Source: Mesaphorura yosii (taxonomy: Eukaryota; Arthropoda; Collembola; Poduromorpha; Tullbergiidae). From it: DNA of 64,000 bases. How positions within the stretch are numbered: the stretch's first letter is position 1; the number at the start of each line of letters is the position of its first letter. Positions 25,118 to 38,448 of this stretch are shown here, in pieces. Both the position numbers and the translations under genes were made by a program. Below the pieces are notes generated by a model. It saw only the letters and a program-made list of their open reading frames with translations, ran no database searches and was not told where the DNA came from. The DNA is taken from positions 78,070-142,069 of the forward strand of contig WIXG01000208.1 in the NCBI GenBank assembly GCA_009869945.1, in the 5' to 3' direction.

Positions 25118-27486
25118 ATGCCACAGGAAGGAGTTGTACATAAAAAATCCTCGCGGAAAAGGTCGAGCTTGAGTAAGTGTACTACAATTGGGAAAATCTC
25201 AAAATTTGCCAAATCATGCTACCTTCGGCCATTGCAATGACGATGCTATGTCTTATGTTGTTATCTCCTCTCCTCTCTAGAAAAGGGTGACTCAATGCTT
25301 CCCCAAGCATTCCAGTCACGCCTAAATGATTTGTTCGGTCAAATAGAAAAAGAGTTTGAGGCAATGTACCTGGAAAACTTGGCACGTAAGTAGAAGAAAT
25401 CATGGCTTCCGTACAGACATGAAGTGGTCATGAGATGAAAGGAGACAGACGGATGATCTTCATGTAATTTATTTCAGTACACGAGAAATTAGATGCCTTA
25501 AATGCTTTGAGCGACCAGAGAGAAAGCATTTTTTCTCCTTCCGCAATTACAACTGCTACTTTAACCCCTGGAGAAAAAATTTTCCAGCCATTCATGAGCG
25601 TGGATGGAGCAGAAGATCTTCCTCATAGCATGCAGAAATTGAACCTGTCTAAAACGAAGAGTGAGCTACTCGCTTCGGCATTTTAGCCTACGCTGCGCTA
25701 TGACATGCCAATCGTTATCATTTATTTATATCTAGGTGGCATTCCTGGGCAGCAGAAAGTCGCTTTGCGTTTAAAGGCTCAAACAAGCAGAATAGTGTCA
25801 AGTTTTAAGACGAGCACGGTGTCATGCAGTTTGGTGAAGGAATTCTCGGGTCATAAAGATGGTATTTGGGACGTCACATCATGCAGATTAGGAATTCCAA
25901 TAATTGGAACAGCTGGTGCCGGTAAAAATAATTTTTATACAATTGTGTTGATATGAACCTCGAAACCGCAATCAAGCTCTTGCTAAAGTCATTGAATTCC
26001 ACAGATCACAAGGCTGGGGTGTGGGCTGTTGATTCGGGACGATGCCTATTGAGGTATCAGGGGCACACAGGATCCGTTAATTCAATCAGATTTCATCCTA
26101 GTAGGGAATTAGCCCTGACGTCCAGTGGTACGAACTAACAACTTTTGAATTCTCTGTCGCAACCTGCTACAAAGCCGAATGAATACGTTTGACAATTCTT
26201 TATGCATTGTTAGGAGATCACACTGCACACATTTGGCAAGCTTCTGTGGCGTGGGAACAAATGGTAAGTTTATGAATACTGCTACTGAGAGTGGGAGATC
26301 ATTTCCGTCTATATGCAGGTACAGAAAGGACTTTCATCTGAGGATGAGTTTGAATCATCAGAAAAGGAAGAGGCGGAGGAGGGAGGATCGGACGGTCCCA
26401 TTGGACTTGCAACATTACGGACACCATCTCAGGTTCTCAATGGACACACTTCGGTAGTGATTGCTGCTGCGTGGCTACACGGTAGGATCATCTTACCGTA
26501 AAAGTTCAAGGGTTAGACACCCAGAAGATTATTTGATTCATTGCTCGGTTCAATTTAGGTGGGGACCAAATCATAACTGCATCCTGGGATAGGTACTGTA
26601 TGCTCTATATGTATTAGGTCCGCGTGTGAATTAGATTTAATTCCGTATTATCATTGCAGAACTGCTTCGCTTTGGGATGTCAGTACTGGCGAGAGAGTAC
26701 AAAATTTTTCTGGACATGACCAGGAGTTGACCTACGCTGCTGCACATCCAGTTCACAAGCTCATCGTCACCACTTCTAAAGATGCGACATTTCGTCTTTG
26801 GGATTTGAGAAGCTCCTGCTATTCTGTATCTGTTTTTCAAGGCCATACGGAGTAAGTTTTTAAATTCTGAACATTAGTTTTCGTTTTTTCAGTCATCCTT
26901 TCGATTTCACAAGTAGAAACATTACGAGCGCTGCCTTTTCAAATAAGGACGAATTGGTCTCTGGAAGGTAGGCATAAATCGAGTGAAGTTGTAGAATTTT
27001 ATTCACCTTCTTCACTTTGCATTATCTCGATGCTTTTATCCAAGTGATGACCGCACAGTCAAGGTGTGGGACATTCGCAACATGCGCGCGGCGACTGCGA
27101 CAATTCGATTGGACTCTGCAGCGAACCGCATAAGCATTTCCAACAGTGGTTTGATTGTGGTTCCACATGATGACAGACACGTTCGAATATTCGATCTGAG
27201 TGGACAGCGAGTGGCAAGACTGCCAAGATCAAACAGACAAGTACGTCACCTTAAAATCCCATACCGAAGGTTCTTATGAAGCAATGACAATATACCGTAA
27301 TCGCAGGGCCATCGTCGGATGGTTACATCTTGCGCTTGGAGCGATGACCAAAAGTGCAATCTGTTCACCTGCGGATTTGACCGAGTTGTTATGGCCTGGA
27401 ACGTGCAATTCACGAAAGAAAAGGACAAGGAGAAAGAGAAGGATCGCGACTTCCCTAGTCATAATTCTGCCATTAAATCAACCTAA
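25118..27486 (+). CDS. WDR37: WD repeat-containing protein 37
   Basis: Twelve exons join in phase: 25118-25172, 25281-25385, 25478-25660, 25736-25921, 26005-26127, 26214-26263, 26319-26481, 26559-26592, 26660-26851, 26916-26967, 27055-27240 and 27307-27486. They give 502 residues (human about 494). The whole protein aligns with my memory of WDR37: N-terminal [20 protein letters not shown], a coiled-coil stretch, the conserved [10 protein letters not shown] segment, then WD repeats with [61 protein letters not shown], and the end [14 protein letters not shown] with [10 protein letters not shown]. In vertebrates WDR37 partners PACS proteins and affects calcium handling and development; that role here is inference. 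An acidic insert ([18 protein letters not shown]) interrupts the propeller, as in human. The C-terminus adds a Lys/Glu/Asp tail. Confidence 0.95.
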
Positions 27487-30400
27487 TATTACACTGTTAA
27501 ACTGACCTATCTTTTCTCACAAAGACGTAAAAATGGGACCTTGCAGAACCTGATGGTTACCGATATTATACAATACGATATTTCACTGCTTGCAGAGACA
27601 GAAACGTAATATAGCTTTTGCAATAATTGCTAGATTCGATTGTAGATCGAAGTAGTCATTATCAGTACACTGTTGCAATGCAATTTGTTGTAGACTATTC
27701 GCTAATTCGCTATTTATTAACTTATGCATTACACGACGCTGTATAATTTTGTTACTAGACGCCACCTTGTACGTATTAATCTCAGTTTGTGAGTTCTTGA
27801 GTTTGCTCTTTCCTATTTATCACAATAAAGGCAGGCATGAGTTATTCGTGAGTCTAAAGAGTGTCAACGCCGAAGAAAGTGGACTGAGTGTGACCAAATT
27901 TAGACAGTTGCTTGTCATACGCTCGCATTTTACTTTCTTTAAATCATAAACTCATATCTCAATCACGAAGTGCTTATTAACCGGTCCGATCGGTTTCTGC
28001 ATTTCTCAACTTCATTCAATAAAATACGCTGAAACTGAAGTAGTAATTTTCTGCTTTGTGTATGCAAATGAAGCTTCGTTCTTTGATTACTGGGTACATG
28101 GCGACTATAACTATCGAGCCTTTCTCCAAAGTCCAAAGCGTGTGAAGGAGTGCCCGATGTTTTCATTCAACGTGAATGCGCAACGCGAGAGTGATGTCAT
28201 GTCATTCAACTTTTTACAATCGCGTTGTTGCTCTGCGCTTTTACTTTCATCTCGGAACACTGAACACGCAATGCATCGCATCACATCACAACAGGCAATC
28301 AAAGAGTAGCAGCAAATTAATGAACCATGCGAACTGCGAACAATGCTGTCAAGCGACTCAATTATGCCAACAACAACAGGAGAGCATGTAGGCTGGCAGG
28401 TATCAGTACTTTGACTTTGACCATCGCTCCGAGCCAAAGCTAAGAATCATTAACCTAAAACCAGATAGTCGCGCATCAACGACAGGACTGCGCTTTGCAA
28501 TCGAAATCCTTACGCTCAAGCACTTTGGCTGAAAAATTCATTACGATTATGATGCTTCTTCTTCAGGAAATCAATCAATGGAGATTGAAATCTCACGGCC
28601 AATGCTTCGCCATTTCAACCTTTAACCGTTGTGTGCGCCACAGATTTCGCAATTCTGATTTTGAAAGAACCGGCTCGCAAGAACCCGAATGAAAGATTGA
28701 CAATGCGCATGTCATCCTTTCACAATGTGCCATTTTAATGCAAATTATCCAAGTACCAATGTTTAGTTTTTGCAAACTCCAGCATAACGGCGGGACACCG
28801 CATTCTTGTTTTATACAATTTATGCAAAAGCGAGCGAAAACAAAAACATAGCGCATCCTGCGCCGAAGAATTCTATCTATACTTTGCTTAGGTCACTTTT
28901 ACTCTATTCCATGTCAGTAAAATCACTTTTACGAATTCATTAAACATTAAACGGCTCGTGAAGTCACTCGGACTCGTAACTCCTTCATTCATTCATGAGT
29001 TCGTACTCGTCTGCACTGCATTTTTAAGGATGACTGAATTGATTCGTTGACACTGACTCCGTGATGGGCCGAATCAATTTCTGAGACAACTTCATTTGAA
29101 ACTATCCCCACACATCACATGCACTGCATTGCACTACGCGTTGTCTTACTTTTCTCGCTGTGATTCTGTCTCGGGCATTTCTTGCTCTTCGCTCACTGAG
29201 CAATTGATGTTGAAATTGAGTCCGATTCTGACAGGCTCAAGTGCGTGTCATTTATTCGCTCAATGAATGCGATGCTTGTATTTATTTATACTCATTGATA
29301 ATAAACAAGACGAACTTCTTGTAGATTTATCTTGACATTTGGTATTTCAAACTTGTTCTTTGAGTTCAGCTCACAAGAGCGACTCGTATTTTTGCAATAT
29401 GCAAATGTAATTTTATGAAGGCGGGATTTGCAGTCAGACGGAGTGAGAATTAGAATCGCGTATGGCCAGAACGAGGGAACTACGCTGAAAGCCTAGCTAA
29501 TTAGCACAATAAAATAAGCATCGCTGCAATGGTCTCGCAGTGACAGGAGTCACAGCGTAACAACCGTCGTGGCTCGTGTGGTTCCACTTTCAAGCTGATG
29601 TCAGGCGCTATAATGATGTAAAATGAGATGAAGTATGAAATGCTGATTCTGCAGATACCAACCACCAGCATGAAATATGGTCGTTGCTTTTTGTATTCTA
29701 TGCATCACCGTGACGCGGTGCGGCCAGTGAAAACTATTCCTCACATCTCAAATTGGGTATAGCCAGGTTCCTCATATTGAACCTGTGGACGTCTCTGGGC
29801 CAGATGATGCGAGTTAAAGAATATGACCAAGTCAATGGTTAATGGACATTTTCACTTTCATCACTTTCTTTTTCCGGCTCGCATCGTTCCCGCCCGGCCC
29901 GGCCCTCCTGCCATTTGACTTTGACACCCATTGATCAAATTCCAGGCCTTCGAAGCTCAGACCGGTGGCTCAGCTGCATTCTTGACATCGCCTCAGCAGT
30001 GCGGTGATAGCGAGCAAATGGTTAAAGGCGGTTTTGTGGATGCTGGAATAAAGTTCGCATGCTGTGCACTGAAGATGTTATAATGAGAGTACGAATGGCA
30101 GGCAACCCAATTCGAATGGATCAATGGGAACAAAACAGTGTTCATTGCCATTTACGATGTATGGCTCAGAGTTTCAGTGAAGAACTTCTCCAGAGAGGAC
30201 AGACGAGAAGCCGGGGTTGTAACTTGCAACTTTACTACACTTGCACGCATAGCGAATGCATTGGCAACTGGTTTTGGTTCTTATTGCCTATAAACAGGCT
30301 CGAGTTAGGCTCGTATAATATTTACTCGTCTTTTGTTGCAAATATTGGATGTACTAATACCACCACGAGGACTGTAGCTAGGCTCTCGTTCTGCTTTATA

Positions 30401-33400
30401 CGTTGTGCGGAATGAACATAAGAAAAAAGCTTAACGTGTTCTCCAATACAGAGTTAATCGGTGGTTAGGCTCGGCTATTTGTGTCAAGCAATTACGAGAT
30501 GCTGTCTGCACTCTGCGTGGCCTTATTTACGATTGTACAATAATTATAATTCAATTGCATTCAAGTCGTGATGTCACAGGTTCAGTTTTGGTGAAAATAC
30601 TGCTTTCCCCATTCTAAAGTAGAGACGGACTCGTATGCCATTTGTAATATTTATGTTTCGACACTTTATAAGTAATGCAGAAGTATAAGTATTGGTAAAA
30701 GCTTGAAAGCTATACCGACCTAACTAAAACGTTAACGGAGCTTCCAAATGATTATACAATAATTAGAGAAATTATTGCGGTGATTTTGATGAGCAATCTC
30801 CAGCCGCCGTGCCTTTGGATGCAACCTGTATTGCAATCGAAATAGCCCATGGTTGTAATATTATAACATGCCCTTATAAGAGAACACGCCTAGTCGACTA
30901 CACATGCGTCCATTATACTTTACACAGGTCTAGTCAGCCAATAGACGCATAGCACAACAAAAGCCATAAAAACTCTTTCACTGAAATAAAGCTTCAGTAA
31001 ACTCTTTCCATCTCGCTTTAGTCTCTTATATTGGCTACAATCACACAGTACACATTCACAAACGCGTATCGCGTACTCGTATTGTACTCTGTATCGCGTG
31101 CATTATTATTCTACGAGTTATATCTGCGAGTAAAGTACATCATTTTCATTCCATTCTGCATTCTGTTCTATCTTTGGGCCCTCGCTCGTTCTTGGCTCGT
31201 GGGTCTTATAATTTTATACTGCATTATTACAGTCTATCCATATCCAAGTGGAAAAGAAGCTTCGGAAACCATTATACAAGTTTTTATAAATAAAAAATAT
31301 TACACACATTTTGTAACCATAATACACGAGTCCGTGTGGAGCACAGGGCCAGATATACCGAGACTGCATCTCTGTTGCACTACTGACTCGACTTTATAAA
31401 ATCTATTATTTTCATTTTCCTATTATTCACTCTCAGCCTCGTATTTGTATTTTTTGCTTCTATAATCTCAGTCTTACACATTTCATACTTTATAGGCAGA
31501 CACAAGCAAAATAGTTCTTTTTTACAATAATTTTTGTAATGAAGAGTTAATCATATGAATGCTGCGTGTGTAAGAAAGTTTACGTTTTTTGTGCACCGAC
31601 TCAATTCACAATTGGCACACAAGAATTGTAATCACATGGACGGACTTGGACTCAATTTTTGTTGATTCCGAGTAAAAGTGCAGCGGCGCAGTCGTGCAGT
31701 GCGGTGCATCTGTTGATTATCTCTTACATAATTTCAATAAATCAAGGTAAACAGAAAACAGTGTGTTGGTTGTTGTGCCGTACTGTAATTGTATTACGTA
31801 ACCCCATCAAAGGTTGAAGTTTAAGTGCACTGACAATGTGGACGTAATTTTGTTGACAGTTTGCAGGTTAAGCTGGAATATTTGGAATCGAGCGTGAATG
31901 TAAACAGACCAACATGGAGCAGAGTGCGTACAGCTGAAGTTGAATGAAATTTCAAGCGACTAAACGGAATCAGCACTAATTTTGAAGTCTGCTGGACGGA
32001 ATTATTTCGAATGCTTTGCGCACAGTCATCAAAATAACGAGTTCGTAATTTCAGTGAAAGTCTACAGATCTGATAAGACCAGGTTGTCGTTCAGAATTTT
32101 GTACTCGGAGCTCTTCCGTCGTTATCAAATTAACTGTGGCTTGAGAGTACTTGCAGTGAAAAATAAAATTCTATTTGGGTTTGGATCTGCTGGAATTAGC
32201 TAGCGAGTTCGAGTCGGTCATGGGGTCCAGCACAAGCACGTGCTGACTGAAGAGCAGCCGAAGAGTCAAAGTCAAGCAAGCAAAATAAAGCAATAAATCA
32301 TTTGGTCGGTCCCCACGACTCTCGAGGCAGTCTCGAGGTAAGTATTAGTTAATTTTTCGGAAGTTATGATTACCATTATTGTACTTCGAACGCCCATAGA
32401 AAATGACGCAAAGTTAAAATAAAATATAAAAAGTAGGGATCATCTGCTGTTGTGCTACAACCTCCGATGTACTTCTAAGGTCTCAATCAGAGAGTTGGAG
32501 CTATCAGGAATTCTGTCAATTATGTCGCCAAACTTGGACTACGAGCGCGTTTGCAGTTTACGCAGTTTTCCCTCTCCATTCATTGCACTATAAAAATGCG
32601 TATGAATTATAATCAGAAGAGGACTTTGAGCTAGAAAGATAAGTGACAAATCACGTTGTTGATGCGTTTTGGTTTTTATCTTTTTCACACTTTGAATTTA
32701 CAACCTTTTAATAGGCCGTGGTTTCACGTGGTGTATAGCTGCTAGTGCAAGACTTGTTAATCATCGTGTATCAGGCCAATACTGATACCATGAGTTTCCC
32801 CTTAACCTACTAATAACCAATAACGTCATGCAAATACTGGCAACTGGCTGCCTAATGTTCACTTGAGTGTGATTTGCAATGTTGAGACTCCAGCGGTAGT
32901 GGAATTAAAAGGAGAGAGCAAATGCACATTGTATCCTAAGATGGGCTCAGAATTTAAAGTACTACTTGCGACAGTAACATGCTGCTGCATTTAGCCAGTT
33001 AAGAATTCGCAACATAATTAAGCGCGTGCAGCGAAACAGCAAAGGAATGCCGGTAATACACGAGGACTGATATTGCGAAGACAGGACAGGTTATGGCCTT
33101 TGGTAGTAGCAGACAAGGTGAAAAATTCCAAAGACAGCAATTATAACATAAACTGACCAATTGGCTACGAGAAGCAGTACGCGCATTTTGCCCTGCATTA
33201 TTAGCCTGATGAAGTTGGTTTATGGTTTGTCTGAAATCTGAACACACCACATTGAGCCTACCTCACCACAGACTGCGACTGCAGACATTTGTTATCAATC
33301 ACGGTTTGTTCTCATTCAAGTTCATTTGCTCGCGTTTGTTTGGGTGCTTGGGTTAGAAATCTCACACATGGGAAAGAAGTGGTGGTTGTGGTTCATTAAC

Positions 33401-33739
33401 GTCCGCATAATTTACAAAAGCACAAGTCCAGTCACCACTAGACTGCACCTCTCCAACAGTATTCGGTTTCTCTCTATCGGTCTCACAACATTTTAGTATA
33501 AACAGATTTGATGGATTTTGCAATTGATTGTGAACGTGAGCGGACACACGTCGAGTTGAGCGCGCTGGGCACATGCTTCATGAAGAACTGCAGCTAATCG
33601 CTGAAACTAATACCGATTAGGGCTGTGATAATGTATCATGGGTAGGAGCAAACGCGCAGTCTAGTTTCAATTCTCTTGTCTAATTGCTCCTTCTGTTTTT
33701 TTTAGAGCACCCGTACTACCGTACACCTCCGAAGACAGT
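27487..33739. other. 6.2-kb spacer between WDR37 and HMG20
   Basis: No coding gene is supported. AATAAA signals at 27824-27829 and 28018-28023 could end WDR37. A strong splice donor (CTCGAG|GTAAGTATT) at 32338 could close a noncoding first exon of the HMG20 gene, with acceptor TTTTTTTAG at 33705. The 30.7-31.6 kb part is AT-rich and shows only chance hydrophobic frames. Confidence 0.45.
27824..27829 (+). terminator. Candidate poly(A) signal of WDR37
   Basis: AATAAA lies about 340 bases after the WDR37 stop; a second copy follows at 28018-28023. Either could define the 3' end. Confidence 0.4.
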
Positions 33740-36219
33740 ATGAACATAAATGGTCCACCCATAATGGACATGTCAATGAATCCAAATGGCTATCATCAAC
33801 CCTACCTCACGCAGAATATGATGCCTCCTCCTCCTCCACAGCATGGGCAGCATCACTCCGAAGGAGGCGGGATGACCGTCGGTCCACCTCAATCTCAACC
33901 GCCTCCGGCGCACCCCACGCAATCTCAAAGTCAAAATTCTGCAAATACAAACACCAATGCCAACTCCAATCATGGAAGTAATTCCGCAGAAAATAACACC
34001 GGCTTACACGGCGGAGGAGGAGGTTCAGGAAGTGAGAGTTCATCAAATGTCAAGTCAGAATATCAAAGAAAGAAATCATGGCCAAAGAAAAAGGTTTACA
34101 AGAAACCCGACCCAAATGCACCCAAGCAAAGGAGATTCTCAGGTTGGCTCATTTCTTACAATTAATTTAAATTGCAAGATAGTACGACACAGCGTTCATT
34201 TGCTGTCGGCCGGTTGTATACCGACCACTTGACCGTGTCTTGCTGAACGAGATTTTGTAGTGCGTTTAGCGGCGACGCCGACATATTAATCGTGGCAGTG
34301 TTGTGCATAGTCCGAAGTGCAAATTTTCACTTTGTCATCTCGTGTTTCCTGAAACTACTCTGATGCTTTATGAAATCTTCCGTCTGGCTATCTTACTCAA
34401 GGCTATCTATAAATTAAACAAGCAAGAGTTGCAAGAGCCAGAGCGACATTAAAGACCATCGTGCACAGTGCACATCATATTCGTCACATACTTGACTTTA
34501 TCAGTACTAATAAATGTTGACCACAGAGTTCAACGTAGTTTACTTTTTGAGCAATTTTAGCTGACGCTATGTTATGTCATTTTTCAGGATACTATGTGTA
34601 CATGCGAGAACGGCGTGACCAACTGCGATCTATGTACCCGGAGATGCCTTTCTACGAGATTATTCGGCAATTAGCACAAGAATGGAATAACATGGACCGC
34701 GATATTAAGCAGGTACATTCATAATTGCTTGAAAAATATACCGAGTTTCTATTAAAAGCCTAATAGTAATTTATCGTCTATTCTGGAATTATGGCGGAGT
34801 CACTCACACATAATAATGCACTGTCTGACTGCGAGGTCAAAGTGCCACTGTTGTAGCGTCCAAGTTCCAGCTTGTGCTCATATTATATTTATCCCTATGT
34901 AGAAATACCTGGACTCAGCCGAGATGGATAAGCAAAATTATGAACGAGAAATGAGTGCATATAAGAAGACTGAATCGTTCAAGCCTGCCCAAAAGCGGAA
35001 GAAGAAAAATCAACAAGGCAATCATTCGGGACAGCAAAGTAGCCCCTTAGACATGAATATTTCAGGAACAAATTCGATGTCTACTGCCAACAACTTCGTT
35101 AGCACACACAACGTAATGGGAAGTCTCCCCAGCAGCAGTGCCATGAACATTATGAATCGCCCTGTACATTTGAATCATGATTCGGGTATGGAAATCCCAA
35201 TTTTTACGAACGAGTTCCTTGACCATAACAAAGGTTCGCTTCATTTCGTTTTTTTTGCAATTTTTAAGACAATCAATCAGAACACTGCTCGGTCTAGCCG
35301 CTTGGTCGGCAGTTTTTTACTGCACTTTAGGCTATAATCAGCAGAATATGATTCTGATTGATTGTCTTCTGAAGGAGTAGGATAAAAATTATAAAATCCT
35401 GACTAGCTCAACTATAATTTTTTAATTTTCAGCGGGGAAAATGCTCGAAGAATCAATCAAATTTGTTCTCTAATAAAGTCAGACTTTGTGAGCTGCAAGC
35501 AGCTTTTGTTTCTATTTGAAATAATTCATACTAAACCAACTAATTACTCATGGGTTCCTATTTTTTCCATCTTGAAGAGTTGGTCTGACAATCCTACTTC
35601 TAACGTATTTTAAAATTCAGAACTCTGTTTGAATTTAATCTTGTAACACTTTCAGCTCGTGAGTTGGAGCTCCGTGCTCTTCGGAAAACGGTGGCGGAGT
35701 GTGAGGAGCAAAATCAGACGCTGCAGAAGCACGTGGAGCAGATGCAGAGTGAGATTGAGCGAATGGAACACGAAATGAGACAGCAGAAACTACAGAATGA
35801 AATGTTAAGTCAGAACCTCAACCGACTCCGAAGCGTCTTGGCGCAGAGCTTCGCCTCGCTTCCCCTGCCTGGCAGTCATGAACCACCGAATATCCACACG
35901 GTAGGTAGTATTGTAATTATAAATCGTTTGTATGATTCTAAGAACGAGTAGGTAGTATAAAAGGAACAGTGGTTTAAGAAAACAGTGAACAGTGACTATT
36001 GCTTAGGTTGAGAACTTAGGACACTGTAATTTTTGTTTATCGTTCTTCCTCGCACTCATTCCCAATGCCCTAACAAATGAAAATAAGTGAAAATTTAATT
36101 TGTTATTTCAGATCGACAAGTACATGAACGAAGTAAAAGCCATGCAAGAAGCCAATTCTGTTCATTTCGCTCCATTCCTATCTCGTGTGAAGGATATCAT
36201 CAGTCGACTTGAGTTATGA
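33740..36219 (+). CDS. HMG20A: HMG20A/HMG20B-type HMG-box protein
   Basis: Five exons join in phase: 33740-34142, 34588-34712, 34903-35233, 35656-35900 and 36112-36219, giving 403 residues. A Pro/Gln/Gly/Ser-rich N-terminus precedes one HMG box at about residues 120-195 (DPNAPKQRRFSGYYVYMRE, then PFYEIIRQLAQEWNNM and QKYLDSAEMDKQNYE). Then comes the family signature IPIFTNEFLDHNKARELELR, a coiled coil at about 287-345, and FASLPLPGS followed by IDKYMNEV. This order is that of vertebrate HMG20A (iBRAF) and HMG20B (BRAF35), nuclear subunits or partners of the LSD1-CoREST complex that tune neuronal gene repression through a coiled coil. Invertebrates usually have one copy, so A versus B is not decided. 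The start may lie one exon upstream: ATGG at 33638-33641 could splice over a 66-nt intron to 33708, adding MAPVLPYTSEDS in frame. Confidence 0.9.
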
Positions 36220-38448
36220 TTTTGTTCACTCCTTCTGCATTTTCGTACTGTTCTCAAAATGTAATAGCCCTGGTTGTTCATTGTCAATAGTAAATGGGTT
36301 TAGATACAGGACAAGCGACTGAATCCGAAGGACACCAATAAGCCTGGTCTGGCAAACGTCGTACATTTTTAGAACGCCTGAGACTGAGATTTTAATATGC
36401 AAACTGTCTTCTGGAAGAATTTAGTTCAAACCTGGACTCGCCGATGAGCCTGTAATAATTTGTTCAGCTTTCGATGTTAGATGAAATTGAGATTATTCAA
36501 TAACTTCTCGAGGTGTTTGGAACCCCAGTTATGCATGTAGAGCAGAATAAAAGTTCCATTGTAATGTTTCTGGCCCTTGCACGCAGAAATGCAACTGATC
36601 ATTTATGCGACTTTCACCGAAGGCGGACATCACGAAAGAAGCCAAAAGTAGTAATTAAAAAATCGTAGGACGAAACGGCAAACGGGTCTATCCAATTGAA
36701 AATTGCATTTATTTAGTGAACATTATAACTCTTTGAAGAGTCATAAATCATAAACTAGTTCTTCCTTTAGTGTTGTGTTGTGCTTAGACTTACTGAGGAA
36801 CTTTACGGTGGACGAAATCGTAAATGCGTTTGCAAAACCAGAATTGGTAAATCTGAAGATGACGAGAATCGATCACTCGACGGAGACTCCTGCTCGCTCC
36901 TTCCTTCCATCTTTTCAGTTTCACCAGTAATAATTTGTGTCTTGCCTCTTACCACGATGGACTAACATAGCAAATAGCAACACTTTTCTCACTATGCAAT
37001 TATTCATGAGTACGGGACTTTTTATACCGCTTACTTTTCAGATGATGACTACTTGACTTGAATGCTATTCTTTTGATAATAACGAATCAATCACTAGACT
37101 TTATGAAAACGTATAGTTCAATACAAGTAATGCAACAGGTAAAATATATGATGTAATGCTTATCGTATTGTGGAACAGTACCTACTCTCGTCGGTCGAGT
37201 TTATTACATAGGATGTGAAATTAGTTTTGTAGAAGATGTAATTGTAGCTTTCTAGCTTTTGTTTATAGCGGTTAAGCATTTAAAGAGCCATGTGAGTAAC
37301 TAGAGCTAGAGCTAGCAGTCGTTAATGCTAACGTTAACGTACTTACACGATGTGCAGTTAGGAGCTAAGGTTTGATATTAAGCACCCAATTCTATAAGGA
37401 CTAATCATCGTTGCATTTAACCTGCTCGTCAATCAGCTGAACACTGCATCCAGATTGTAAATAAGAAAAGGAACCCAGAGCGCATTAATTGTTGACGCGC
37501 CGGAGCTGTAGAAATGAATACCAAAAATTAAACAAAAAGGCTGTTAGAAATTGTGCATGTAGAGTAGAACGAGGCTGTGGCTGTGACTTAGGTGTCACGT
37601 CAGTAAATTATTAAGGCTTGCTATTTTTGTTTTCAGACGCAGTAGCCAAATTGAGCATTTATTGTTTTGACCTTTGACGTTCATGCTGTTGAATAGTACA
37701 ATTACAAGAGTAAATATCACACGCTAGATTTTATGCAACCTGAAACTCGATCTTTAATGCATTTATCACACCGCTTACCTTTACACGTTATTTTTGCAAT
37801 ATTAACTGTACTATTTAGACTAATATTTATACCTCTTGCTAGTGCTTGTCTTCAGCAGCAGACAACAAAGTGTGTAGAAATTTTAGTTTATAATTAGTCT
37901 AAATTTTTTATGAGAACGTCAGCGGCTAGCACAAAGGAGTAAACCAGTAATCTGTACTTCTCGAGAAATAATAAAGTCGACTACTAGTTTCTGAATTGAA
38001 ACCGAATCACCCATTTTGAGTGTCACTTATTCGCACACAAAATCACAGATGCCGTCTCTATCGTCTAATTTTAATTAAATGATTAGAGAATTTCAACAAA
38101 GGTTGTTGGAGGACAAAGATTTCAATCATATGCGATCAAGCTTTCTTTGCGTTGGCTTTGGTTCAAGCTTTCAAGGAGCATCCTTGTCAACAGATTTTTA
38201 GGCTCCAATACGCACATGTTGAAGAGCACATGCACATGTGCAAGTACCCTCACCAAGTATTCAATGCTTTTCAGCAAATTATTGACATTTTGTAGTAGTT
38301 GTAACTTTTCTAATTGTGGCACATTTAATCGCTATATTCAAGATTACCATTCCAAGCTTAGCACCCGAGCTCTGTGGTGGGGCCGTTTGATAATGAACTG
38401 AACCGAGCATGAACGTGATTCCGTGTGATACGTGATAGTGAGAGAAGA
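36220..38448. other. HMG20 3' UTR and midasin promoter region
   Basis: AATAAA at 36546-36551 is the best HMG20 poly(A) signal. The rest is AT-rich, with no supportable coding frame and no recognised core-promoter motif before the midasin ATG at 38449. Confidence 0.45.
36546..36551 (+). terminator. Poly(A) signal of HMG20 gene
   Basis: AATAAA lies about 330 bases downstream of the HMG20 stop codon, followed by T-rich sequence. Confidence 0.5.

Noticed and set aside
31031-31399. 122-codon hydrophobic plus-strand frame in the WDR37-HMG20 spacer
   Set aside because: It begins at a non-ATG codon, is AT-driven in composition, and has no splice context or family resemblance. A chance frame is more likely than a membrane protein.
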